DNA of 64,000 nucleotides from Variovorax paradoxus (GTDB lineage Bacteria > Pseudomonadota > Gammaproteobacteria > Burkholderiales > Burkholderiaceae_C), in the NCBI RefSeq assembly GCF_030811855.1, contig NZ_JAUSRN010000001.1, positions 124,001 to 188,000 of the forward strand, read 5' to 3'. The translations under genes and the position numbers were made by a program. Positions 33,720 to 41,740 of this stretch are shown here, piece after piece (the stretch's first letter is position 1; each line of letters starts with the position of its first letter). Below the pieces are notes generated by a model, which searched no databases, was not told the DNA's origin, and saw only the letters and a list, made by a program, of their open reading frames with translations.

Positions 33720-34396
33720 GCCTTCACCTCCGCGCCGGTGCTCGCCTGCGGCAGCGGCAGGCTGCGGAACACGTCGCCGTACAGGCGGTAGAAGGCGCGC
33801 GCGGCATGGATGATGTCCGCCTGGTCCTGCGGGTCCTCGACCTGATCCATCAACAGCTCGAAATGCGCGGTGTGCTCGCGGTCCAGCATGCCGTGCGAAC
33901 GCAGGTAGGTGAACGCGGCATCGGGAAGCTGCAGCGGCTTCTGGATCTGGTCGGCGGCCATGAGCGCGAGCGACACGCTCGTGCCCTCGAGCACATGCAC
34001 CATCCCGAAGAACCCGAGCGGATTGCGCCGCGCGATGGTGTCGTAAGCGTAGGCCACCATGACCTCGGTGGCGTGGCCGGGCAGCCCGTCGCGCACGGCC
34101 TGTGCATCGCCGCCGCAGGCACGTATGTCGTCGAGGATCCACTCGTCATGGCCCCGCTCCTCCTCCACGTATTCGTCGAGCGGTTCGCGCAGCCAGGCAT
34201 TGCGTTCCGGCAATGCCGCCTTGCAGGCCTGCAGCAGGGGCACGGTGTGGCGCACGTGGTGGTAGGCCTCGCGCAAGAAGGCCAGGTAGCTCGGCAGCGA
34301 GACCTCGCCGCGCAGGCAGCCCTGGATGATGGGCGTGCCGAGCAGGCTCGCTCGGGTGTCGGCGGTCTGTTCGACAAGGCGGTCATGGAAACTCAT
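33716..34396 (-). CDS. Heme-oxygenase-like diiron (TenA-like/HDO) protein
   Basis: 226 aa all-helical protein of the 'iron-containing redox enzyme' group (related in fold to TenA and UndA). Acidic/His residues in the order expected for HDO metal ligands: Glu43 with His46/47/50, Glu80-x2-His83 (EERGH), Glu137 (VLEGTS), and Asp172/Glu174/His175/His178 (DREHTAH). Known HDOs decarboxylate or N-oxygenate small substrates (e.g. UndA makes 1-undecene from dodecanoate). GGAG precedes the ATG; 20 nt after the acyl ligase. Substrate not deducible. Confidence 0.8.
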   Translation of the reverse strand: MSFHDRLVEQTADTRASLLGTPIIQGCLRGEVSLPSYLAFLREAYHHVRHTVPLLQACKAALPERNAWLREPLDEYVEEERGHDEWILDDIRACGGDAQAVRDGLPGHATEVMVAYAYDTIARRNPLGFFGMVHVLEGTSVSLALMAADQIQKPLQLPDAAFTYLRSHGMLDREHTAHFELLMDQVEDPQDQADIIHAARAFYRLYGDVFRSLPLPQASTGAEVKA

Positions 34397-34416
34397 GGGG
34401 ACTCCAGTGGATTCGG

Positions 34417-35868
34417 TCAGGGTGCGGCGGCGATGTCGAGGGCATCGGCGTGCAGTTGCAAGATGGTGGCGCGTTGCGGGCGGCCGTTGGCCGTGGCCAT
34501 GCCGGACGCGGCATCGAAGTTCGCCCGGCCCCGGACCCAGCGCTGGATCCGGGCGTAGTCGGGCAGCGTGGCATTGGCGGCGTCGACGGCGGCCTGCAGC
34601 TGCGCGTCGGGGGCGTCCGGCCGCACCGGCCAGAGCACGGCGCAGAGCGCCGGCTGGGCATCGCCGAACACCACGGCCTGGGCGATGGCGTTCTCGCCCC
34701 GCAGCGCCGTCTCGACCCATTCGGGCGATACGTTGCGGCCGAAGGCGGTGATCAGAAGATGCTTCTTGCGGCCGCTGATGTGCAGGTAGCCGTCGGTGTC
34801 GATCCGGCCCAGATCGCCGGTGGGCCACCACTGCGGCGGCGGCGTGGCCGTATCGCCGAGGTAGCCGAGGAACAGGCTGCCGGCCACCTCCACTTCGCCG
34901 TCCGGCGCAATGCGCAGCCGCGCATGCGGCAGCGCGCGGCCGGCCGTGCCGGGACGGTCGTGCCCGGGAAGGTTGAGCGTCTGCACGGAAGCGCCTTCGG
35001 ACAGGCCATAGCCCTCGAAGGCCGGAATGCCGAGGGCGCGCGCGTCTTGAAGCAGCTTGACGCCCACCGCCGCGCCGCCCACGGCCACCAGTTTCAGCGA
35101 GTCCGGCGCGCGCTGGCCGCTTTGCTGCAGGTAGCCGGACCAGGCGCGCAACATTTGCGGCAGCAGGATGATGCTGTGCGGCTGTTGCGCCAGCGCGCAG
35201 GCATGAAACCGCGCCGCATCGAAACCCGAGGAACCGCTCAGGCCCAGCTGCTGCAGCGGCGGCGTGATGCAGGTGGCGCCACGCAGCAGCGGCGCCATCA
35301 CGCCCGCGATGTTCTCCAGCAGCACCGCGAACGGAAGCGCGCAAAGGTGGCGGCGGATGTCGAGCGGCGCCATCGCCTCGACGAGGCCCTCGGCCACGCG
35401 GCGCATGGCATCGGCATCGAGGCACACCCCTTTGGGCGCGCCGGTGGTGCCGGAGGTGAAGGTGATCTTGGCTGTGCCCGCCGACATTGGCGGAGCCGCC
35501 GCCCGAAGACGCACGATCGACAGCGGCTGGCCTGCGACCGCAAGATCCGAAGCAGCGCCTGCCGGCCAGCGCGCGGCGAGAGGCGGCACGGTCAGCACGG
35601 TGTCCACACCGGCGGCGCGCAGCGCATGGTCGATTTGCCCGGGTGCGAAGAACACCGGCAGCGGCACATGCACCACCGCTGCCCGTGCCGCAGCCAGGTC
35701 GGCCACCACCCAGGCGGGCGAGTTGTCCATCAGCGTGGCGACCACGCGGGTGCCCTCTGCCCGCAACCGGTCGGCGAGCCCGCTCGCCTCGTCGTCCAGT
35801 TCGGCGAACGTGACGTGGCGTGCGCCATCGTCCAACGCCACTGCGAACGCCTCTGCGCGCGGGCTCAC
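34417..35868 (-). CDS. AMP-dependent acyl synthetase/ligase
   Basis: 483 aa, short for this superfamily (usually 500-550). P-loop FTSGTTGAPKGVCLD, VPLPVFFAPGQIDHALRAAGV, FEGYGLSEGASV, TGDLGRIDTDGYLHISGRKKHLLI, and a C-terminal hinge with the expected FGRNVSPEWVE motif. Start is GTG 35868, overlapping the hemolysin-like TGA (GTGA) with GGGAG just upstream. Activates a carboxylic acid, probably fatty, as adenylate/thioester for its operon partners. Confidence 0.9.
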   Translation of the reverse strand: MSPRAEAFAVALDDGARHVTFAELDDEASGLADRLRAEGTRVVATLMDNSPAWVVADLAAARAAVVHVPLPVFFAPGQIDHALRAAGVDTVLTVPPLAARWPAGAASDLAVAGQPLSIVRLRAAAPPMSAGTAKITFTSGTTGAPKGVCLDADAMRRVAEGLVEAMAPLDIRRHLCALPFAVLLENIAGVMAPLLRGATCITPPLQQLGLSGSSGFDAARFHACALAQQPHSIILLPQMLRAWSGYLQQSGQRAPDSLKLVAVGGAAVGVKLLQDARALGIPAFEGYGLSEGASVQTLNLPGHDRPGTAGRALPHARLRIAPDGEVEVAGSLFLGYLGDTATPPPQWWPTGDLGRIDTDGYLHISGRKKHLLITAFGRNVSPEWVETALRGENAIAQAVVFGDAQPALCAVLWPVRPDAPDAQLQAAVDAANATLPDYARIQRWVRGRANFDAASGMATANGRPQRATILQLHADALDIAAAP

Positions 35869-36515
35869 TCTCGCGCTCCCGACGCTTTGGAACGGCGCGC
35901 CATGTGGTGGCGCAATGCAAGCCTCAGCTGGGAGGCCAGCACCACGGGATGGTGCTCGTAGTAGCTGCCCCAGTGCGCGGCTTCTGCGCCCAGCGCGGAT
36001 GCGTTGGCCGCCCCGAGCGTCAACGGAGCGACGCCGAGACGCGCGAGCATCTTGCGCAACTCCTGGGTCACCGTGCCGACGACCCACTCGAAACCTTGAG
36101 CAGCGAGATGCGGCGCCAGCCGCTGGATCAGCTGCGGTCCCTCGCCGGCTCGGCTTGCGGCGAGATGCCCGACCTCGACGATGGTTTCGCGGGCCACGGG
36201 CGAGCCCGCGCACCCTGCGAGCAGCACCTCGACGGGCGCTGCGAGGTAGTGCTCGAGAAACAGCTCATCGCGTGCCGCGTTGCGGTAGCCGGCCGCTGCG
36301 ACCAGTTCGCCGTTCCTGCGGAGGCTTACCAGCCGCGGCGCAAAGTGCGTCACCTGCGCGCCGTAGCGGCGTTCGTAGATGCCGTGGATGAAATCCTCCA
36401 CCGCGGCGCGGCTCGGATCGTGCAGTTCATGCACTGCGAAATCGGCCGGGGACGTGGCGGGGACGCCAACTGGCGGCTCGACCGCGCTGCTACGCGACGG
36501 TGGGGACATGAACAT
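35865..36515 (-). CDS. Thermostable-hemolysin-family (GNAT-like) protein
   Basis: 216 aa, matching the Vibrio delta-VPH 'thermostable hemolysin' family in length and motifs (HDPSRAAVEDFIHGIYERRYGA; ELVAAAGYRNAARDELFLEHYL; VEVGHLAASRAG; LRKMLARLGV). Despite the name, the fold signature looks like a GNAT/acyl-homoserine-lactone-synthase-type acyltransferase; haemolysis is not implied. First gene of the five-gene operon, behind the CTTAAG-type box at 36583. Confidence 0.82.
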   Translation of the reverse strand: MFMSPPSRSSAVEPPVGVPATSPADFAVHELHDPSRAAVEDFIHGIYERRYGAQVTHFAPRLVSLRRNGELVAAAGYRNAARDELFLEHYLAAPVEVLLAGCAGSPVARETIVEVGHLAASRAGEGPQLIQRLAPHLAAQGFEWVVGTVTQELRKMLARLGVAPLTLGAANASALGAEAAHWGSYYEHHPVVLASQLRLALRHHMARRSKASGARE

Positions 36516-36582
36516 GCGCTTTCCTCAGGAAGCCCGCCGCCAGCAAACGGTCCGGGCATAGGGTGCATGGTCGTTGCGGCCG

Positions 36583-36599
36583 ATTAACGCCAGCTTAAG
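36583..36599 (-). promoter_or_regulatory. PmrA/QseB-type box of hemolysin-ligase-HDO-SDR operon
   Basis: CTTAAG-CTGGC-GTTAAT on the minus strand, 11/12 to YTTAAK-N5-YTTAAK. It ends 68 nt before the ATG at 36515, and TATGCC (36560-36555) could be the -10. The cognate regulator candidate is at 30076. Confidence 0.6.
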
Positions 36600-36652
36600 A
36601 AGGTGATTGCACGGGACATAACCCGAGACGCCACGCAGCAGCGTTGCGCGAA

Positions 36653-36666
36653 TTGATCCAGCGCAA
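36653..36666 (+). promoter_or_regulatory. FNR-type box for BON-phaB operon
   Basis: TTGATCCAGCGCAA with TAAACT (36689-36694) 22 bp after the box; predicted start near 36701. Confidence 0.8.
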
Positions 36667-36754
36667 TGCCGTGGGCGGACGGCGTTCCTAAACTGAATCC
36701 ACGGCCGCAGCTATCTCTGGGACCGCTCAACCCCATTCAATGCAAGGAAACGCC

Positions 36755-37408
36755 ATGAAAACCGATACCCAACTTCGCGATGACATTCAGGCCGAACTGA
36801 CTTGGGACCCATCTTTCAACGCCGCCGATGTGGGCGTGATCGTCAAGGACGGCGTGGCCACCCTGACCGGCCATCTGTCGAGTTACGCCGAGAAGTACGC
36901 TGTGGAACGCGCGGTGCAGCGCGTGCACGGCGTCAAGGCATTGGCCGTCGAGCTTTCGGTCAAGCTGCCGTTCGACCACGAGCGCACCGATGCCGAGATT
37001 GCAATGGCCACCGAGCGCGCGCTCGAATGGAATGTGCTGGTGCCAGACGGCAAGATCCGCCCGATGGTGGAAAAGGGCTGGATCACGCTGACCGGCGAGG
37101 TCGAGTGGGATTACCAGCGCCGCGCCGCGGAAAGCGCCGTGCGCAACCTGATGGGCGTGAAAGGCGTGTCCAACCTCGTCAACGTCACGCCCAAGGTCCG
37201 TCCCGCCGACGTCGAGAAGAAGATTCACGATGCACTCGCACGCCAGGCCGAGCGCGAAGCCAAGCACCTGGCCGTCTCTGTGGACGGCTCGCAGGTCACG
37301 CTGCGCGGCAAAGTCCACTCCTGGGCTGAACGCAATGCGGTGCAGGGCGCGGCATGGGCGGCGCCGGGTGTGTCGCTGGTCGTGAACGATCTTGCGGTTG
37401 ACAATTGA
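36755..37408 (+). CDS. Three-BON-domain protein
   Basis: 217 aa: three BON repeats (about 1-70, 75-145, 148-217), each with the VTLTG/VTLRG strand (DGVATLTGHLSSYAEK; GWITLTGEVEWDYQR; SQVTLRGKVHSWAER). BON domains bind phospholipids and are found in OsmY-like stress proteins, but no signal peptide is visible. AAGGA precedes the ATG. A paralogue lies at 41741. Its TGA overlaps the TTG start of phaB. Confidence 0.92.
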   Translation: MKTDTQLRDDIQAELTWDPSFNAADVGVIVKDGVATLTGHLSSYAEKYAVERAVQRVHGVKALAVELSVKLPFDHERTDAEIAMATERALEWNVLVPDGKIRPMVEKGWITLTGEVEWDYQRRAAESAVRNLMGVKGVSNLVNVTPKVRPADVEKKIHDALARQAEREAKHLAVSVDGSQVTLRGKVHSWAERNAVQGAAWAAPGVSLVVNDLAVDN

Positions 37409-38127
37409 CACGCGTTGCGCTGGTCACCGGCGGAACCTCCGGCATCGGCGCGGCCACGGCCGAAGCGCTGCAGTCCGCTGGCTATCGCGTGGCGGTCAAC
37501 CACGGCAGCCGCTCCCAGGTTGCCGAGGCGTTCACCGCGCGTACCGGCATCCCGGCCTTCGCCTGGAACGTGGCAGATGCGAACGCCTGCGCGGCAGGCG
37601 TGGCGCGCGTGGAGGCGGCGCTCGGCCCGGTCGAGGTGCTCGTCAACAATGCGGGCATCACGCGCGATGCGATGCTGCACAAGATGAGCTTCGAGCAATG
37701 GAAAGAGGTGCTCGACGTCAACCTCGGTGGCTGCTTCAACATGTGCCGCGCCATCATCGGCGGCATGCGCGAGCGGCGCTTCGGACGCATCGTGAACCTC
37801 GGGTCAGTCAACGGACTGTCCGGGCAGGCGGGCCAGACCAACTACGCGGCGACCAAGGCCGGTCTGATCGGTTTCACGAAGTCGCTGGCGCTCGAGGGCG
37901 CCTCGCGCAACATCACGGTCAATGTGGTGGCCCCGGGCTACACCAACACCGCCATGGTCGAGGCGGTTGATGCCGAGGTGATGGCGCGCATCCTGACGGG
38001 CATTCCGGCCGGCCGCCTGGCCGGGCCCGCCGAGATCGCGCGCGGCGTCGTGTTCCTGGTGTCCGACGACGCGGGATTCATCACCGGCATCACGCTGTCG
38101 ATCAACGGTGGCAAGTACATGGCCTGA
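37405..38127 (+). CDS. phaB: Acetoacetyl-CoA reductase
   Basis: 240 aa SDR (PhaB length about 246). Reduces acetoacetyl-CoA to 3-hydroxybutyryl-CoA for PHA. TGGTSGIG, NNAGITRDAMLHKM, GSVNGLSGQAGQTNYAATKAG (Tyr/Lys catalytic pair) and LSINGGKYMA end are diagnostic. The start is TTG 37405, overlapping the BON stop (TTGA); no ATG is available near the conserved TRVALVTGG beginning, so translation depends on coupling to the BON gene. Supplies substrate to the PhaC at 15293. Confidence 0.93.
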   Translation: MTRVALVTGGTSGIGAATAEALQSAGYRVAVNHGSRSQVAEAFTARTGIPAFAWNVADANACAAGVARVEAALGPVEVLVNNAGITRDAMLHKMSFEQWKEVLDVNLGGCFNMCRAIIGGMRERRFGRIVNLGSVNGLSGQAGQTNYAATKAGLIGFTKSLALEGASRNITVNVVAPGYTNTAMVEAVDAEVMARILTGIPAGRLAGPAEIARGVVFLVSDDAGFITGITLSINGGKYMA

Positions 38128-38137
38128 AGCGAGCCGC

Positions 38138-38536
38138 CTACCGTGCGGGTGACTGGAGGCGTTCCCGATCCTGCATCATCTGCATGGTCATGTCCTTCAT
38201 GGCCATGCAGCGCTTCATCATGTCGTCGGACGGGGCACCGGACTGCGGGGCCGGCGCGGTGCCCATCTGGCACATCATCGACATCCCGCCCTGCATGGCC
38301 TTCATGTGCTCGGCCATCAGCGCCTGGCGTTCCTGGGGGGTCTTGGCGGCCATCATCTTCTGGTGCATCTCCCGCATCTGCGCCATTTGCTGGTCGGACT
38401 TCATCGCGGTGGACGCCGCCGCCGATGGATGGTGCAACGCGTGATCCTTGTCCTGCTTGCCTTGGGTCGAGGGGAACGCGGTGCAACCCGCCAGGAATAC
38501 GAATGCAACCGATCCCAGTGTGCGAAAGAAGTTCAT
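38138..38536 (-). CDS. Met-rich lipoprotein
   Basis: 132 aa. Lipoprotein signal (MNFFRTLGSVAFVFLAGC, Cys18 as lipidation site). Mature part rich in Met, Gln, His and Lys (MAQMREMHQKMMAAK; MSMMCQMG; MKRCMAMKDMTMQMMQD). Met/His-rich composition suggests soft-metal (copper) binding or oxidant scavenging in the periplasm, as inference. Shares a box with the divergent protease gene. Confidence 0.8.
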   Translation of the reverse strand: MNFFRTLGSVAFVFLAGCTAFPSTQGKQDKDHALHHPSAAASTAMKSDQQMAQMREMHQKMMAAKTPQERQALMAEHMKAMQGGMSMMCQMGTAPAPQSGAPSDDMMKRCMAMKDMTMQMMQDRERLQSPAR

Positions 38537-38589
38537 GGCGATTCCTTGAAGAGATAGCCGGATATTGGCCGCCAACCTGGGCTCCGACC

Positions 38590-38603
38590 TTGTTCCAGAT
38601 CAA
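38590..38603 (+). promoter_or_regulatory. FNR-type box between lipoprotein and protease
   Basis: TTGTTCCAGATCAA (minus: TTGATCTGGAACAA). TACATT (38626-38631, plus) and CAATAT (38567-38562, minus) both lie at class II -10 spacing. Confidence 0.65.
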
Positions 38604-38663
38604 GGCAACCTAGCCACCGGCGGCCTACATTGGTTCCTCCATGAATACGCACCAAGGACAGCC

Positions 38664-40199
38664 ATGAAAAAGATCCCCATGGCCGCTCGCGGCAGTGCGG
38701 GATGCCGCAGGCTGTTTCAACGTCTCGTCCTCTTTCCGGCCTGCGCTGGCGCGCTTGCGGTGCTCGCCGCCTGCGCCGCTGCGCCAACATCAGCCCCGGC
38801 TGTGAGCGCCCTCCCCTCCGCCGACGTCTCTCTTGCACCGGCTTTTTCTTCTCTGGTCGCGAGCCGCAGTGCCTCGGTGGTCGACATCAGTACCCTGCGC
38901 ATCGGCCGCGACGAGAGTCCGGAAGACATCGAACTCGAGATCGCACCCGAGCGCGACTTTGCCGACCGCCTCGCCTGGCCGATGCGTGCCAATGTGCGAG
39001 TCAGCCAGATCCGCGACCTCGCCTCCGGCGTGATCGTGAGCGCCGACGGCTTGATCCTGACCAGCGCCCACGTGGTCGCGCACATCGACGAGGTCCAGGT
39101 CCGCCTGGACGACGGACGCCGCTTCACTGCACGCGTGGTCGGAGCGGACAAGCGAACCGACGTCGGCCTCCTGAAGATCGACGCCACCGCCTTGCCCGTC
39201 GCCGCCATCGGCGATTCGTCACGGCTCGCGCCCGGCGATTGGGTGGCCGCCATCAGCGCGCCATTCGGTTTCCACGGCAGCGTCACGGCGGGTGTGGTGA
39301 GCGCCGTGGACCGCATCCTGGCCGGCGGCGGCGACGTTCCCTTCATCCAGACCGACGTGGCCATCAACCCGGGCAGTTCGGGCAGTCCGCTCTTCGACAG
39401 CCGCGGCGAGGTGATCGGCATCAACTCGATGATCTACAGCGGCAGCGGCGGCTACATGGGTTTGTCGTTCGCCGTGCCCATCAACCTGGCGATGCGGATC
39501 GCGACGCAGCTGCGCGCGGGCGGCACCGTCCGGCGCGCCCACCTGGGCGTCGAGTTCCAGGAAATGACGCCCGCGCTGGCCCAATCGTTCGCGCTGCCCA
39601 AGGCTTCCGGTGCGCTGGTGGTCCGCGTCGATGCGGGCAGCCCCGCACACGCCGCGGGGCTGGTGCAGGGAGACATCGTCACCGCCTTCGATGGCATTCC
39701 GGTCTCGCGGCTGACCGATCTGCTGCAGCAGGTCGGCGAGCGTGTGCCGGGCGACCGCAGCCGCATGGAGGTGTGGCGGCGCGGTGCACAGCGCACCGTG
39801 TGGGTCACGCCCTCCGAAGAACGGACCGCCAAAGCGGCCTTTCCGCCCGCCGCCGCGCCGGAATGGAACGACGGCCTGGGCCTCAGCCTTGGCGAAGTGT
39901 CCGCCGCGCAAAAGGCGCAGCTGCGCCTCGACAGCGGCCTCTTGGTGCGCGAGGCCACCGGGCTGGCCCGCAGCGAAGGCATTCGCGCCGGCGATTTCAT
40001 CGTGGCCGTGAACGATCTGCGCGTCGATCGTGTCGAACAGTTCAAGCAAGCCTTGTCGCGTTTGCCGGCCGGCCGATCGGTCGCGCTGCTTGTCATGCGC
40101 GATATGCGCCTCGCGTACGTCGCCGTCTGGCTGCCGGAGCAGCGCCCCACTGGACGAGCCTCGTTTCTCCGAGCACCAACTCCAACGAGAGCACCATGA
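38664..40199 (+). CDS. Deg-type trypsin-like serine protease with two PDZ domains
   Basis: 511 aa. Lipobox-like LAAC (Cys37) at the end of the signal sequence suggests a lipoprotein. Trypsin fold with His136 (TSAHVV), Asp166 (KRTDVGLL) and Ser239 (NPGSSGSPL); PDZ1 about 300-385 (HLGVEFQEMTPALAQ), PDZ2 about 405-490. Periplasmic protein quality control. RBS AAGGA 6 nt before ATG 38664, chosen over 38565. The stop overlaps the DksA/TraR-like start. Confidence 0.93.
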   Translation: MKKIPMAARGSAGCRRLFQRLVLFPACAGALAVLAACAAAPTSAPAVSALPSADVSLAPAFSSLVASRSASVVDISTLRIGRDESPEDIELEIAPERDFADRLAWPMRANVRVSQIRDLASGVIVSADGLILTSAHVVAHIDEVQVRLDDGRRFTARVVGADKRTDVGLLKIDATALPVAAIGDSSRLAPGDWVAAISAPFGFHGSVTAGVVSAVDRILAGGGDVPFIQTDVAINPGSSGSPLFDSRGEVIGINSMIYSGSGGYMGLSFAVPINLAMRIATQLRAGGTVRRAHLGVEFQEMTPALAQSFALPKASGALVVRVDAGSPAHAAGLVQGDIVTAFDGIPVSRLTDLLQQVGERVPGDRSRMEVWRRGAQRTVWVTPSEERTAKAAFPPAAAPEWNDGLGLSLGEVSAAQKAQLRLDSGLLVREATGLARSEGIRAGDFIVAVNDLRVDRVEQFKQALSRLPAGRSVALLVMRDMRLAYVAVWLPEQRPTGRASFLRAPTPTRAP

Positions 40200-40567
40200 A
40201 ACACCTGAACGCAACCGACCGCGGCGCGCTGGCCCGGCAACTCGAACTCATGAAGACCCAGGCAGTAGACGAACTGCGCGAAACGGCCCCGGGTGTTCAG
40301 TCAGGCTCGATCGACGACGCGCACGAAGTACACAGCAATGTGGACGAAGCCGAAGCGATGAGGCAGGACGACGTACGCTTTGCCGAACTCGAAGTCGATC
40401 GCGCGCGGCTCCGCGAGATCGAGCAGGCATTGCAGCGCATGGCCGAAGGAAGCTACGGTATCTGCGCGGACTGCGGAGCGGACATTCCGCGCGAGCGCCT
40501 GCTCGCGCAGCCCATCGCCATCCGGTGCGCCTCCTGCCAGTCGGCGGCGGAACGGGGTAACCGCTGA
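40196..40567 (+). CDS. DksA/TraR-family zinc-finger protein
   Basis: 123 aa: N-terminal coiled coil (to about residue 80, RLREIEQALQRMAEGSYG) and a C4 zinc finger CADC...CASC near 85-110. Lacks the extended coiled-coil tip DxxD of full DksA, so probably a TraR/YbiI-like RNA polymerase secondary-channel binder. Coupled to the protease gene by ATGA overlap, which is unusual. Confidence 0.9.
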   Translation: MKHLNATDRGALARQLELMKTQAVDELRETAPGVQSGSIDDAHEVHSNVDEAEAMRQDDVRFAELEVDRARLREIEQALQRMAEGSYGICADCGADIPRERLLAQPIAIRCASCQSAAERGNR

Positions 40568-40617
40568 CCTGACCATTTCCGGCCATCGCCACTTCGCCAC
40601 CCCGGTAGTGCCACCGC

Positions 40618-41115
40618 TCAGGCTGTGATGTCGACGCGCGCCGGGAGGGCGGCGCCGCCCGCCTCCTTGTCGTCCAATGTGGCGCGTACGAGCAGCACCG
40701 GAACCGGCGCCAGGCGCAGGATCTGCTCGGCACCGCTGCCCAGCAGCGCCCGCCCGACGCCGCGGCGTCCGTGGGTGCCGATCACGATCAGATCGGCGTT
40801 CCAGGCCTTGGCCTGCTCGGCAACGAGATCGCACAGGCGGCCCGCCAGCGAGCTGAACAGCAGGGTCTCGGTCCGGACGCCGGCGTGCTCCGCGCGCTCC
40901 CTGCCCTGTTGAAGGATCTGCTCGCCGGCCTCCTCCATCAGCGGCAGCAGGTCGCGGGAGGCGATGCCCTCGAAGCCGGTCACGTATTTCAATTCGTCCA
41001 CAACGTGGACGAGCCGCAGGACGGAGCCCATGAGCCTGGCCACGCGAATCGCTTCGTCAAGGCCTCGCAGGGAAGCGGAGCTGCCGTCGATAGGAACAAG
41101 AATGCGGTGATACAT
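40618..41115 (-). CDS. Single-domain universal stress protein
   Basis: 165 aa, MYHRILVPIDGSSASLRGL start, GTHGRRGVGRALLGSGAEQIL ATP-binding motif, VPVLLVRA then a 20-residue tail. Divergent from the USP at 41285 and sharing the box at 41178. Confidence 0.93.
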   Translation of the reverse strand: MYHRILVPIDGSSASLRGLDEAIRVARLMGSVLRLVHVVDELKYVTGFEGIASRDLLPLMEEAGEQILQQGRERAEHAGVRTETLLFSSLAGRLCDLVAEQAKAWNADLIVIGTHGRRGVGRALLGSGAEQILRLAPVPVLLVRATLDDKEAGGAALPARVDITA

Positions 41116-41177
41116 GCTGAATCCATCGATGAGGTGGTGTGTGAATTGCAGTCTCGGGGCAGCTTGCCGGCGCTGGC

Positions 41178-41191
41178 TTGACATGGCGCAA
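41178..41191 (-). promoter_or_regulatory. FNR-type box between two divergent USP genes
   Basis: TTGACATGGCGCAA as read on the plus strand. AAAAAT (41214-41219, plus) and GAGACT (41155-41150, minus) are at -10 spacing for the two genes. Confidence 0.6.
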
Positions 41192-41284
41192 GTCCGCCCC
41201 CGCTGCAGGGCCGAAAAATCGAGGTGTTCGCCGATCGGCCGGTGGCGAACCTCCCTGCAGCCCGGCCCCAAGGAAGACCACGCG

Positions 41285-41737
41285 ATGTACCACCACATTC
41301 TTGTTCCTATCGACGGCAGCCCCACCGCGGAACGCGGATTGCGCGAAGCCGTTCGCCTGGCGGCCGAGCAAAAAGGAAAACTGCGGCTGCTGCACGTCAT
41401 CGACGATTTTTCGACGCTGATGGAAATGTCGACCATTTCCAGCTTCGACGCCGGTCTGCAGAAGATGCGCGCGTATGGCGAATCCGTGCTGGCCGCGGGC
41501 AAAGCGACCGCGGCGCACTCGGGAGTGGAGGCCGACACCATCATGCGCGAGGTCACGCGCGGGCGGATTGCCGACGTGGTGATCGATGAGGCCACGACCG
41601 CACCATGCGACCTGGTCGTGATGGGCACCCACGGCCGACGCGGCGTCAGTCGCCTCGCGCTCGGAAGCGACGCCGACCTCGTTGTGCGCGGCAGCCCGGT
41701 GCCTGTGCTGCTGGTGCGCCAAGAATCAGGAGGCTGA
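41285..41737 (+). CDS. Single-domain universal stress protein
   Basis: 150 aa, MYHHILVPIDGSPTAERGL, GTHGRRGVSRLALGSDADLV ATP-binding motif. AAGGAAG about 9 nt upstream of the ATG. Three nt before the BON gene start, so the two are co-translated. Confidence 0.93.
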   Translation: MYHHILVPIDGSPTAERGLREAVRLAAEQKGKLRLLHVIDDFSTLMEMSTISSFDAGLQKMRAYGESVLAAGKATAAHSGVEADTIMREVTRGRIADVVIDEATTAPCDLVVMGTHGRRGVSRLALGSDADLVVRGSPVPVLLVRQESGG

Positions 41738-41740
41738 CCG

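Noticed and set aside
35865..36515. True cytolytic haemolysin or virulence factor
   Set aside because: No signal peptide or pore-forming features; family name is historical and operon context is enzymatic.
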